This document shows, in pieces, positions 46,812-59,033 of a stretch of 64,000 nt of DNA (positions are counted from its first letter, which is position 1; the number at the start of each line of letters is the position of its first letter). The position numbers and the translations under genes were made by a program. The notes under the pieces were generated by a model. That model saw nothing but the letters and a program-made list of their open reading frames with translations. It was not told the DNA's origin and did no database searches. This DNA comes from Hepsetus odoe (taxonomy: Eukaryota > Chordata > Actinopteri > Characiformes > Hepsetidae): assembly GCA_017165825.1 (NCBI GenBank), contig CM029387.1, forward strand, positions 781,413 to 845,412, in the 5' to 3' direction.

Positions 46812-47000
46812 TTTAGCCACATTTACTGCATTTATCAGACGTTCTTCCAGAGAGACGTCCATGTCCTGATTACAGGGACACTCAGGGTTCAGGGTCTCAG
46901 GGACCCACTGGTGGCAGTGCTGGAGGTGGGATTCGAACCGGGGACCTCTTGATCCATAGTCTGTAGGCAAGTACCACCACTAGACCTCCACCACCACCAC
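46812..47000 (-). mobile_element. tRNA-derived SINE, family B
   Basis: Closely matches 288-475 (GGACACTCAGGGTTCAGGGT, GTGGCAGTGCTGGAGGTGGG) and keeps the intact head GGATTCGAACCGGGG...CACTAGACC. It sits just right of the hAT/SINE composite. Confidence 0.8.
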
Positions 47001-47689
47001 ATACCAGTGATGGTAACGTTTCTGGTTTAGTTCATTAAGTCGTGCTCCGCTCCACATCCAGCTCTCTTTAGATTAGTAAGTGAGTAAATTTCCACACCAT
47101 TGAGATAAGAGGTATCTGAAGTTGCCCACATGCAAAACTGTATCATCTCTCAGTGATAGGACCAACGCTTAGACGGTTACACCACTCCAGTCTCACCCTC
47201 CTGGCTGTGGACAGAACTTCATAGACTTCTCTCCCAGTGTCCTCCCAGTTTAATATTTTCATGTTTATCTCACGTGTTTATTAGTGCACTGGTCGTCCAC
47301 AACTCCCCAGCGAACCCGTGTTGACACGTTTGGCCTTGATGTCAAGAAGACACAAGAAAATGAATGATAAGTTTGGACGAAAACATTCTTCACCACATAA
47401 CCGGACTGTCCACACTAACTTCACTCTCTGTGTTTAAAAAAAGAAATTCTATTTTAACGTGTCCTGTCGTGTTTAAAAATCCGTCCTATGAAATCACGCC
47501 ACGCATTTTTTAATGACTTTTCAGAGCTTAATATTGTCTGATTTATTAAGAGTGAATTCTTTACCTCTCAGAATGAAATGGTGTGTAAAAGTTTGTTCAC
47601 CCTGTTCATGTTAATATTCTCAGTGAGACACGCCCACATCTGGAGAGATGCTTCCTAAAAGTACAGTTTGTTTTTATGAGCTGGATTTA

Positions 47690-47975
47690 ACATGTCTTCT
47701 TCTTCTTCTTCTTCTTCTCCTCCCACAGTGGATCATATGTCTCCATGTCTTCCGGTCCTCTGCATCTTCAAACTGTCCCCCTGTCTGTCCTCTCTCTCCA
47801 CGTCCATAAACCTCCTCTTCGTCCTTCCTCTTCTCCTCTTTCCTGGCAGCTCCATGTTCAACATCCTCCTCCTGATACACTCCTCGTCTCTCCTCTGGAC
47901 ACGTCCACACCAACACAGTCTCACTTCTCTCACTTTGTCTCCAAACTGTCCAACCTGAGCTGTCCCTCTGATATA
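47690..47975 (-). pseudogene. LINE 3' fragment with (GAA)n tail
   Basis: VRLCWCGRVQRRDEECIRRR, then MELPGKRRRGRTKRRFMD, then MIHCG and a GAA repeat (47694-47720 as TTC on the plus strand), which marks the LINE 3' terminus. Confidence 0.8.
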
Positions 47976-49190
47976 CTCGTTTCTAAATTTAATATGTTAA
48001 GGGGAATAAAACCTAAAATTAATAAGGGACATGCAAAAGTTTTGTTACATTTAGAATTTAATGTTTAAAATGAGATATAAAAAAAACTTGAGGGATCGAG
48101 GGATGAATGATATTTTTTCACAAAAGCATGGGCACAGTTTTATGTCGAGGTTCTCCGAATTTCCGAATTACTGTCACCCAGCATAGATTTCACTTTCTAA
48201 ACAGGCTTTTACACGGTTCCGCCTCGGCCGTCTGGTGCAAGGCTGGACCTATTTTACACAAAGTATTGATAACGTTCCTGCAGTTGCTCATTTGCTTAGC
48301 AGTGCTGATTGTAACTGATGACTCAATTTGCATCTGAGAACTCCCACTCACACTCCTCCCAGGTTACACATTTCTCAGGTGTAGCTCAGTCATTCTCATG
48401 TGTTTCCTGGAAAGGCGAGGGGAGGCAATTTTATTCACACGGTACACTGTGGTCATTCGAGAGCTAAGGATATAGGAGAACAGAAATTACAATCAAAACA
48501 ATTCACATAAGAAGATACAAGTTTAATCAGTAGTATGAAAGGAAAAATGGTCAAATAGATCAATAGAAAAACGAAGAACAAAGTTCAATCAATAACATTG
48601 AACATCGTATAAAATGGTCAATATCAGATTGATGATCAATGAGGAAGGAACGCCGCCCGCAGTGCATTAAGCTGAGCTCAGAGCTGTGTGTGTACGGTAA
48701 TGTTTTCAGGACAGTTATTAATAAAAATGACTCAGTGTGTGTGCATGTTGGATGATGACGGCTGGATCGTAGCATGGACCATTATTTGATTACTCAACTT
48801 CTATTCCGTTTTCCTCGCTGACTCTCGCTGACTCTCGCTGACTCATTTTTCATATTCTCACAGTGAGGCAACCCTACAGAACAGCCGTTAGCACTTATTA
48901 GCAACATTCTTAACACGAATACTTTACAATTGCAACAGCAGAACCACAATGATACAGTTACATCCATGATGTAAGAACAGGGTGGACACTTCACAGCTTT
49001 GGGATGGAAAACAGAACAGAACAGAATAGAATAGAATAGAATAGAATGTGATTTAAATGTTTGGAAGTGTCACATTTCATAACAGTTTCTAGTCATAAAA
49101 AACAATAAAAGCCAAATACTTTTTCACGCTGTGACGTTAATGTTTTTAACATCATGTCACTTTATCGTTTTTCATTTTGAGTCTTTGCAC
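47975..49190. other. intergenic, nothing recognised
   Basis: Includes three ACTCTCGCTG units at 48819-48845 and the pentanucleotide repeat. No coding signal. Confidence 0.4.
49005..49047. repeat. (AGAAT/AGAAC)n pentanucleotide repeat
   Basis: Three AGAAC-type then five AGAAT units. Confidence 0.9.
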
Positions 49191-49194
49191 ACAA

Positions 49195-49395
49195 AAGATC
49201 CTGTCCATCCTCGTCCCCCCCTGACGCAAATCTCAGCATCTTCAACTCTGACACCTTCCGCTCCACCACTTTTCTTCACCGTCCTCAACCCGTATAACAC
49301 AGCTGGTCTCACTACCATCTCCAACTCGCATAACTGCCACCCTGTGTCTTTAACCACGATTTCGCCCCTTTTAGTGACTTTCTTTGATTGATTAC
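49195..49395 (-). pseudogene. LINE internal fragment
   Basis: Minus strand gives VVRPAVLYGLRTVKKSGGAEGVRVEDAEICVR in two pieces, matching the region before the C-terminal domain in the 52.7-53.1 kb copy. Confidence 0.65.
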
Positions 49396-50639
49396 TTTCA
49401 TCAAAAGACATTTTTCTTTGATTTATTTCTTTGATCTGTTTACAAGTTTAATATCTATTTTTATATCTTTAGTGTTGAGCAGCGTTAGTAGATTTTTTGT
49501 GTTAGTAGATTTTGATGTTTGGATGGGACACTAAGCTCGGCCTTAAGAAGGATCAGCATTAAACTCTTTCTCTTTTTATTTCAAATCCAACTAAAAACGA
49601 GTTTGTGCTGAAAAAGGGATTTTTTGGGCCCTGTTCTGGCAGAGGGGTATAAAGCAAGTAATTAAAACGTGAAACAAAGACGATGGGTGGAAATAGTGAA
49701 TAAGAACGTAAAGGAGAAGTGATTAAAAGGTGTGTTTTGGTAGAAAAGATGAAGGAATGGAAGGTTGGCAGAGAGCGCGGCGGCGCTGAGGTACAGCGGG
49801 TCATGTTTGCTTGTTTGCTTTTCAGAAATAGAGCTGAGCCTTTCTAGGAAACCACAAATGGACCCAGCGATCCCATCTCATCCGCAGGAGCTGGACTGCA
49901 CTGGGGTCGGTTGGAAAAAAAGTCCCTGGGGGGCCTTCAGTGGTCAAACAGCCCGAGGCCTCAGTCCCATCAGTCAGGTCATGTTTACTGTGGCCGATCT
50001 GGACTTTTAACCACAGAGTGAGGAGGGTGACGCTGACCCTCTTACTTAACCCAGTTTACCCAGTGAGTACAGGGAGGCTCCGATCTCCACAGTAAAATCT
50101 GACAGGAGTGACTCTTAGTCTGTTTAGACTCTTTCAGGATAATAATTTACTTCTATTTGGACTCTTATCTCTCTGGAAACCATCAGCTGCCTTTTACAAC
50201 CTTTTGTATTCATAGTTTTCACATGATGTCACACCCTTAAAGCCCCGCCCACCTGGAGGGCAGAGCAAATCTTCCTCCTTTCCACCAAAACGCTGGATAG
50301 TTGTTGTGTAACTGGACAAACAATCCGATGATGCTGAAGTTCTACAGAATCCCAACAGAGAGACAAAGTCCAGGGGAGGAGACGGTGAATCCTTCTGCTG
50401 GACGTGTCTCTGCTTCTCAGGAGGGAATGAAAGAATGGACACCAGTCGTTCACACGTCTTTACAGAGAACGTTTCATCAAAGAAGAGCTCCAGTTTGGGA
50501 CACGGTTGTGTGAACAGTGATGTAACGAGAGATCAGTAATCAGTTCTCCAGTTAAAGATCTTCATCTTCAGTCTGAAAACTTCACGATGATTTTTGGAGA
50601 GAAGAGGGACGCTCGCTAACGTTAGCTCATCATCACCCC

Positions 50640-50832
50640 CTTTAGTGAAAGTGAAAGTGACTACCCTTGTCACTGTGAAACACAGCTCAGCACAACACAA
50701 CGAAATTCAACCTCTGCGTTTCACCCACACACACAACGTGCAGCAGGGGGCAGCTACTGAAAGCACCCGGGGAGCAGTGATGGGGACGGTACTTTGCTCA
50801 AGGGTACCTCAGAACAACCTACTGGTCTGGGA
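50640..50832 (-). mobile_element. family A SINE, head lost
   Basis: GTGAAAGTGAAAGTGACTAC tail to TACTGGTCTGGGATT; it ends before the tRNA-like head. Confidence 0.8.
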
Positions 50833-50944
50833 TTTATTGTTACTAGTCACTAAAATAAAAGTTTTTGAAGAGCACTGTCCTGAAAACAAGTATTTTATTG
50901 AAATGAATCCATTAAGAAAAACTCTGCAGGACAATAGTACAGTC

Positions 50945-51180
50945 TGATAAACACTAACCAACCAGCTATGTTATACGGGTTGGAGACGGCAGTGAGACCA
51001 GCTATGTAATACAGATTTGCGTTGAGAGTGATGGACAGGATTTGGGACGAGTATTTTAGAGGGAAAGCTCAGGTTGGTTGGTTTGGAGACGGTGAGAGAA
51101 GTGAGACTGTGTGGGTTTGGACATGTCCAGAGGAGATACGAGGAGTAGATCAGGAGGAGGATGTTGAGGACTTGTGTTTG
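50945..51180 (+). pseudogene. LINE 3' fragment, plus orientation
   Basis: Contains GAGACCAGCTATGTAATAC, GTTGAGAGTGATGGACAGGA and WTCPEEIRGVDQEEDVEDL. The only clear plus-strand copy of this LINE in the window. Confidence 0.75.
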
Positions 51181-52669
51181 TGTACCGAACCTGCTCCAAG
51201 GATACGGCGCCGCCTTTAATGAGCATAAATTTCCAGCAAAATAAATATTTGTTCAGTCTTTAGTTTGAACGTTTTGCAGGTTTAAATTGTTAAAGGTTGG
51301 TTTGTAATTCGTCTCGGTGGAAGCAGACAGATTTCCAAGCTGTTTCCGTAAATACCTGCTACTGGGTCTGAAGAGAAGCTCATAAAGACTCAAACTGGTG
51401 TCCTCTCTGGTCTTCCTGGTGGGCCTGATGAGATTCATGCTTCACCACAAAATTAAGAAGGTCTTCTGTATTAAACCCTTCTGGACCTGCAGCAGAACGT
51501 TCCTGACAGACTTCAGTTCCTGGGTTTCTTCTGTAGTGAGTTTTAAAGCATTTTAAATCTTTTACATCCAAAAGATCTTTACAGTCCAAATTTAAAGTGA
51601 AGTTTATTAGCGCTTCAAAAGAAAAGTATTGCTGAAGAAACTATAAATGTCAACATTTTATTTTAAAACAAAAATCTTTACATTCCAAAACTTGGAAACT
51701 ACAAGCCCATAAAACCTTTTTACAGTTACATCATTACTTTGCATGAAAATAACTGATTAAACATTTATACTCATTCATTTAGAAATAAATTCTGTTGCAG
51801 TTCTACCGAAATTCTACCAAAACTTGCATAAAATCTTTATCATTGCTTTAGTATTTTCTCATTTTCTTTTGTTTTATGTATCCACATTTGTATTTTTCTT
51901 AGATTTTCCCAGACTTTAAGACCGATATATATATAAATGTGCTCTCTTCTGATTGGCTGCCCAGCTCGTTAGGCATTCTGAAACACGTCTTATGTCTTCA
52001 GCATGAGCTCCTACTGGCAGAAAAACCGGTTGTTTTTTGTGACATCACAAATGCAGTTAATTCAAAACGAGCAGTTTCCATTTCCATTAGAGAGGCGGAT
52101 TTAACATGTGACCTCACTAAATGTCTTTAGTTTCAGAAAAGAGGGAGAAACGTCCCTGAGACGGGCCTTTGATCTGCTTTTTTAAAGAACCCTTCCTTTT
52201 TTAGAAGACAGAAAAGTCTGAGCTTTTTAAAGAGGGCGTTCGGGCTCCTTCATGGAGGTTAAGCTGATGCCGACCTCCGTCTTCCACCTTTTAACCCAAA
52301 TCCCTCGCAGATCCCAACACCTTATAAACCCAGCAGTAAAGTGTCTCCCAGAGCGAGCGAGTGTCCCAATGCTGACGGATAAACCTTAAACAGAGCAGGA
52401 CCGGGACACGGACATGTTGGAATGTGATGTGACGTTACTGCGCCGTAAGTGAATTCTGTAGGCCCGTGCCAGAGCCGTTATTAACGGCGGTGCTTCTGAG
52501 CGTCTTGGGTTTATGTTGTGGCTGGAGCTCCTCTCCAGAGCGAAGGACAAACTCAGTTCAAAAGGACAAGGACTGTGAGACTCGCTGGAAAAATGCATGT
52601 CTGGGCTGGTCTTCTGACTGTGTTGCAACTGAGCAAACAGACAGAAACTGACATGTGAAACAGAAATAG

Positions 52670-53130
52670 GTCTTTCAGCTGCTTCCTTCTCCGTGTCCTC
52701 CTGTCCTCTTCATCGTCCTCTCTCACACCTGCCTGTCCTCTCTCACCACATCCATAATCCTCCTCTTTGTCCTTCCTCTTCTCCTCTTTCCTGGCAGCTC
52801 CATCCTCCACATCCTTCTCCTGATATCCTCCTCGTCTCTCCTCTGGACATGTCCCAAAAAGCGCAGTCTCACTTCTCTGACTTGCAAATTGTGCACCCTG
52901 AGCTGTCCCGGTAACGCACTCCTTCCTAATCCTGTCCGTTCTCTCCTGATGCAAATCTCGGCACCTTTAATTTTGACACCTCCAGCTCCACCTGTCTTCT
53001 CATCACGGTCTCTAACCCGTATTACATAGCTGGTCTCACTACTGTCATGTAAACCTTTCCTTTCACTCTTGCCGGTCCCCGTCTGTCACAGATCACTCCT
53101 GTCACTCTTCTCCAGCCATTCCAACCAGAA
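52670..53130 (-). pseudogene. LINE 3' fragment, longest continuous copy
   Basis: Runs from GGCTGGAGAAGAGTGACAGG through the polymerase C-terminus CPEERRGGYQEKDVEDGAAR to the end near 52670, with frameshifts. Confidence 0.8.
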
Positions 53131-56100
53131 AATCTGACAATTAACTTTTTTAACATGGTCTAAAATCTGATAACGAGGTAATAAAAAACGTGAAACGCTC
53201 TGTAAGTAACACTATTTCACACCTGCGCTGCGTCCCTGAACCTCTGAAGATGTTACTCTGTATGTGTGAAGACAAGCGTCCAGTTTGGTAGAGTCCAGTT
53301 TGTCCCCATGCATGAAGGAATCTGGTCATTTTCCAAAGTGAAGGGCAGGTTGATCCAACTGCAGCGACAACAAACATCCGAGGCTGTAAAGAAGGTCATT
53401 TACTCAAACACTCCAGGAAAAGAACTGGAAAGACGAGGAGATTCGGATACTTCGGCTTTACGCTGAAATCCTCAAACAGCAGCAGCTGTTTGCGAGACTC
53501 GCCTCCTTCCTGTTCTACCCAGGCGCCACCCCTCACCTAAACCACACGGAGTATTTCCAGCTGGTGAACCCACATGGAAAAACTCCTTCTGTGTCAAAGG
53601 GCAACAACAGACAATGTCCATATTTGATTCTTCGTGTACATGCTCATGTGAGAAGAGTCATCGTCCTCATCCGGGCTGCCTAGAATTGAATATTTATGGA
53701 TTAGTGTAACGTCCCTCCCTCGTCACCCTTCCGTCTGTCCTCCGATGGACACACGGAGGCATCGTCGTCTTTTCTGTCTTTTCTGTCTTTTCTACCTTTC
53801 AGGCTGGTTTTGAAGGGAAAGTGATAAAAACAATGAAACTTCCCCTCAAGTGTTTTCAGACTAACGTAAGGAGACTGTTCTGAAAATGGGAGGAAGAGAA
53901 AGGAGAGATATTTAGGGTAAAATGAAGGGAGGAAAAGGGAAAAAAAATCATCAGAACAATAAATGCTCCAGTAAGATCACTTTGCTGCTTTTCATCTCAG
54001 CTACTACAGTCTTCATTTCTTCACTTCGGAGGATCAGAAAACGCTGCAGACCGCGTGGGAGTCGGGATGCCGATCCCTGGCAAATATCCTGGGAATGTCT
54101 AGTAAAAAAAAAAAAAGAAGCCTAAAAAATATGGGAAGAAATGTTTTAGGGGAAAATAGCTTTTGATTTTTCCACGTTTATTTTAGAAAACGTTGGAAGT
54201 GATGTCTGGTAAGAAAGCATCACCAGACATTTGCTGCAAAAGAGGTTGTTAATGATGGAAAAAGCACTTTTTACTAATAAATAGATTTATTAAGGTTTCC
54301 TGGGTGCGAGACTCAAGACCAAATGAAATGAAAAAAAAACAAAAAACAAACTAACATGTTTAGTTGAGGTTTTTCTAGTTTTTCTTCCTCTTTTAAGAAT
54401 TTTCTATCTTCTTTCTGTTCCTATCCTGAATCAGCACACTTCTCTGATTATCTTTACTTGCTTTATTCTGATGTTTTTTTAAAATTTTGAATCTATTTTT
54501 TTCTTTTTATTCAATATTACTTTTTTAAACAGTATTAGTTATTGTTTTTTACGATTTTATCTTTAAAAGCTTTGTGTTTGTAAAACTTCACAGTGTATTA
54601 AAGGTGCTGCAGAAATAAACTCGCCTAATTTTAATGGACGTGAGAAAATCCTGATGGAAAAGAAATCGTTTTTTGTAACTACAAGGCTTTTTCTTTGGTG
54701 TAGTGATGTGAAGTATCATTGACCCCTTTTTAAGGGTGCAGTTTCCACCTTATCTGTCCATTCCAGTGTGAACGGCAGCATGTTTTAAATGAAAACTTGG
54801 ACGACTTGTGCTCAAAGGGCAGGTGATGTTACATCATAACCCCTCTGGTCCACTGGGGACTAATGATGTTGTCAATTAGTCATAAACTGAACCCGGGTCA
54901 GTTCAGCAGAGCCAAAGTTCACACCAGCTGATAACTCTCCCAGCCTTGGAGGAGAAGAGCCATAAATTAAGGCTCAGCAAAATGGAACCTGTGTGAAGAA
55001 AACAAGTCCATTCGTCCAGATTAAAGCACAACGAACGCAATAAAACTAAAGGAGAAGGTTCTTCAAAATAGAAATGAGGAGAAAATGCAGATATTTGGGT
55101 TTAAATGTAGACGGGAAGAGAAAAAAACTGCAAACTCAAATGAAAATACTTGGCAACAAAGTATTTGTACTTGAAAGGAAAGCAGCTCTGCAGGATATTA
55201 ACAGGTTTTGAGTGAAGAATAATAAAATCAAAGTTAGGGGCTGTTTTTAGGGTTTTGCTTCATTTCAAAAAAGACATTCCTCAAATGAACCCCATCATTA
55301 AGTGTCTAACTTCACTAAATGTCCATTTTTCGAGTGTCTAGCCTAATTAGCATGACGCTGCTCAGTTCTGGACCCTGTGAAGATGAAGACGATATGAAGA
55401 AGGACAAACACAGTCAGGTAAGTTACTGCTCTTATTTATTTTTCCAGTGTGGGGTGGACGCGCGATGCATTATTTGCATAAAAAATGGCTTGATTTTAGA
55501 ACAAGAACATTCGACAACTATTGGAACGCAGGAACTGGTGCTCTGCTTCCGCATAAATCAAAGAAGAATCGCTGAAAAGGAGATTTTACCCTCTAAAAAC
55601 CCGGCGAGGCCGAGCCTCAACCGCGACAAACATTAAAGAGAACGGAAACTTTCCGAAGCTCCAGATCTTTTGGACAATTTAGACCAAAATCGAGCCACAA
55701 ACGCAACACCGGAATACAAATACGTTAGTCCAAATAAAATAAGAAAACACCTCTAAGAAACACACCACGTTTAAGAAATAAATAACTCTGAAAGGCGTAA
55801 AAGAGAGCGTACAGATCGTTGCCTGCGTTACTCACACAGCGTCCTGATGAACTGGAATCGACAGTGAATTAAAGGACGGCGCTCGGACAGACGGGTCCGA
55901 AAGGTCCTTCTGGTGCTCCCTACACTCCCTGCTGAAGGCTAAAGAGGGACCATACGTCTTCACAGACACACTCGGGAGACCAGAGCTAAACTGTCAAGCA
56001 GAGAACGGCAGCAAAAAGTGTACTTTTCTACTAAACTGCTTTACAAAAGCCCTCGTCATATTTACAGCAGAACCGGGACCGCACACGGGTTTGTTAGATA

Positions 56101-56489
56101 AGAATAAACTGAAATGTTCACTGGCATGTGGGTAATGCCATCAGTTAGGTAGTTTTGTGCTACGACAACAAAATTGTGTCGAAACCTCTTTTGCAGTGAA
56201 ACAGATAAAACGCATCAGAAAAAAGACGTCCTGAGTGCTGTTTGTTCTAACAGTTGTGGTTCTGTTACCGCTTTTCTTTTGAGCCCCCTTCGAATTCGCC
56301 CCGTCCAAAATCAGCTGAAGTACCGTTTACCTCCCAGCGCGCTTCACACACTCGCACGGATCTACAGCAAAATCATCAAGACAAAAAAGCCGTTCCTCTC
56401 ATTCTGATACCCTGTGATAAAGTAAGAGCGTCCGTGTGGACTGGTGGTCCAGAGCCACCCTGCAGACAAAGATATGCTTTGAATAGGAG
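53131..56489. other. downstream of gata6, no gene recognised
   Basis: AT-rich with A/T homopolymers at 54.1-54.6 kb. 54840-55000 (GTCAATTAGTCATAAACTGA, CCATAAATTAAGGCTCAGC) is non-repetitive and may be regulatory. A 52-bp exon-like segment lies at 55366-55417. Confidence 0.4.
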
Positions 56490-56921
56490 TCCAGGAGCCT
56501 GCGGTTCTTTATTCTGACAAATATTAGATTTTTACCAACCGAAGCATCATAAATACATTTTCAACAAGTCTGGAAGGAGGTTTCGGCACATCTTCGATTC
56601 CAGTTTTTCCGGATTTCTCTCCCGTTCAGTCCAATCAGCCACCCCTTCTCTCTCTCCAGGTGGGATATCCGTTAGCAGTGACTCGTACAAGAGAAAGTGA
56701 CATTTTGATCCTCGTACTCCTCCGTTTGTGCAGCTTGCTGGTCCTCCTCGTCTGGCACTCGTCGGAAACATCCAGCGATTCCACGGAAAAGCCAGAGCGA
56801 CCCCACAGGCTCTCACCGGCTGGGAAAAAAGGATCACGGAGCAAAACAAAAAGCATGACTACTCCAAACCGGACAAGGATCCGGCCCGGTGAGGCAGGGA
56901 TCCGTCCCAAGAAAGCGAGCG
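56490..56921 (-). other. gata6: gata6 3' untranslated region with candidate poly(A) signal
   Basis: Sequence after the stop contains no further family-like coding. An AATAAA hexamer on the minus strand at 56513-56508 is the first canonical poly(A) signal downstream. Mammalian GATA6 has a longer 3' UTR, so a more distal site (for example near 55.43 kb) is also possible. Confidence 0.4.
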
Positions 56922-57086
56922 TCAGGCCAAGGCCATGGGGCACCAAGTGTCCCCTCGTACGGAAGCCGCCACGTCAGAAGTGGACGTCAGTCCCACGCTG
57001 GTGTACAGGCCCTCCTGCCCGGGGAACTTCACTATGGAGCCTGTGGTGCCCGGGACTTCGATCTGACTCACCATAGCGGCGTTCAC
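56922..57086 (-). CDS. gata6: gata6 exon 7, C-terminal coding exon and stop
   Basis: Acceptor GATGTTGCAG, then 54 codons and a stop. It encodes VNAAMVSQIE, KFPGQEGLYTSVGL and the terminal SVRGDTWCPMALA, the signature C-terminus of GATA6 proteins (mammalian form ends WCALALA). The frame agrees with exon 6 ending in phase 0. The reading frame stays open upstream of the acceptor to 57128, but that part has no family resemblance and follows a clean AG. Confidence 0.92.
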   Translation of the reverse strand: MNAAMVSQIEVPGTTGSIVKFPGQEGLYTSVGLTSTSDVAASVRGDTWCPMALA

Positions 57087-58972
57087 CTGCAACATCAACG
57101 CAGCATTAACGATCGCGGTCGCCTCCAAGAGGACAGCATAGTGGATAAGACGTGGACATTTCTACTTATGAAATGGACACTTTTCCCTCCACAGATGTGA
57201 GCAAATCAAGCTCAGTTACAAAAGCTGAATCAGGCAAATAAAAGCTGAGGGTCACCTATATTACCTACATTTAATATTATTATTAATATTATTATTAGAA
57301 TACTTCTGAAAAACAGAGTTATTCAGGCTACTATTTATACACTTATCAGATAAAATCCTCAAACACTAGACTGACCAGCGCAGAAAGTCTGTGTGTCTTA
57401 TTCCTTTATTCTTTTTCTTTAGTTCTTTTGATTTAAGTACACTTGGCTCGCTGTCCGTCGATCGAGCAGGTAAACGACATGAAGTTCAGTGAAACACAGT
57501 TGAGGAAGAAAAGATATTCTCTCTATATCTTTATATATTTTTTCCTTTCTTTCCGTACACCTGTCTTTTTTTTAATAAGAGCCCTGTAACGCCCAAATTT
57601 CCCATTCGTGGGATAATAAAAGATCACTCTAAAGATCTCTCTCTCTCTAGTATTTTATTTAAAAGAGAAATTTTATAACCTAAAGCAGTGAATTTATTTC
57701 TGCTACTTTATGAAAGGGAGGCTCTGAGCTGAGGGTTTGGGTTAAATGTCTACGGGACGCTGGTGTGATTCGGGAACTGACCGAGGTCACGGAGGTCACT
57801 TGCGCGGAGGGAGGACTGTTCTTTGAGCTCTCCTCAGAAGTGGAGGATGAGGAGGAGGAGGAAGAGGAGGAGGACGTTGGAGTCATGGGGACAGAGTTAC
57901 TACCTGAGGACCCGAAATAAAGAATGAAAAAATAAAATAAATAAAATATATTTAAAAAGACAATAGAAGCACACACAGATATATATATATATATACACAC
58001 ATCAGTATATAAAGAGTAAATAATAACAATAATAATAAAACATATCGATGGACATGTTTATATTTTTATATATATATATAGAGAGAGAGAGAGTAAATAA
58101 CAAATAATAAATAATAATATAAAAGTTATAATTGATAATATTGTGTGTGTGTATGTATATATATATATATATGTGATAGATGATAATAATAATAATAAGA
58201 ATAATAACAACAACAACAACAACAATAATAATAATAATGATTGATTGATTGATTGATTAATTGATTGGAGAGTTACAGACCGGAAGATCCCTTGGTTTTG
58301 TTCAGAGTTTTGGGTTTCCTTTTTCTGGTCTGAATCCCTTCTTTCTTCATGGCTAAAGGCCGGGGAACCTGGTGGAACACACACACACACACACACACAC
58401 GCGCGCGCGCGGTGAGACGGGGTGCAGGGGGACTGGCAGGGCTGGTTGTGGGGGCGGGGGAGGGGGAGGACTCTTACCCCGTGCAGTTTGGTGTAAAGGC
58501 CGCACGCGTTACACACCGGCTCTCCCTCCGCGTTCCGCCGCCACAGCGTCGTGGTGCTGGTCTGACAGTTCGCGCACGAGAGACCCAACCGGCGCGAGGA
58601 GGCCTGCGGACACACAACACTCCGTCACGCGCGCCGAACTCACAGCCTTTGAACTTTCACTTTTACCGGAAACAGCAGGAAAAACTCGTAATAACACAGT
58701 AATTCATCAATAATGAAGATGATGAAGATGGTGGTGATGATGAGGATGAAGATATTTCTCATTTAAAATCATTAAAACACGTTTTGTTCACGTTTAAACG
58801 GAAGTATCAATTATAAAACCTTCAGTGCAGAGAGCTGATCAGTGATCGATAGAGCTGATCAGTGATCGATAGAGCTGAGGGGCAGGTCGGCTGGAAGGTG
58901 TTTGTAATTTTAATATCGGCGCCTGCGCGCGCGACTAAAAGTATTTCTAACCTGGAAAGGTTTTTGTGTGAG

Positions 58973-59033
<61 letters not shown>

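Noticed and set aside
56660..57200. Plus-strand open frames of 138 and 103 codons
   Set aside because: Antisense to gata6 exon 7 and its 3' UTR.
58058..58615. 185-codon minus-strand frame through finger 2
   Set aside because: Only 58478-58603 is coding; the rest reads through introns 4 and 5 and microsatellites, out of frame with exon 5.
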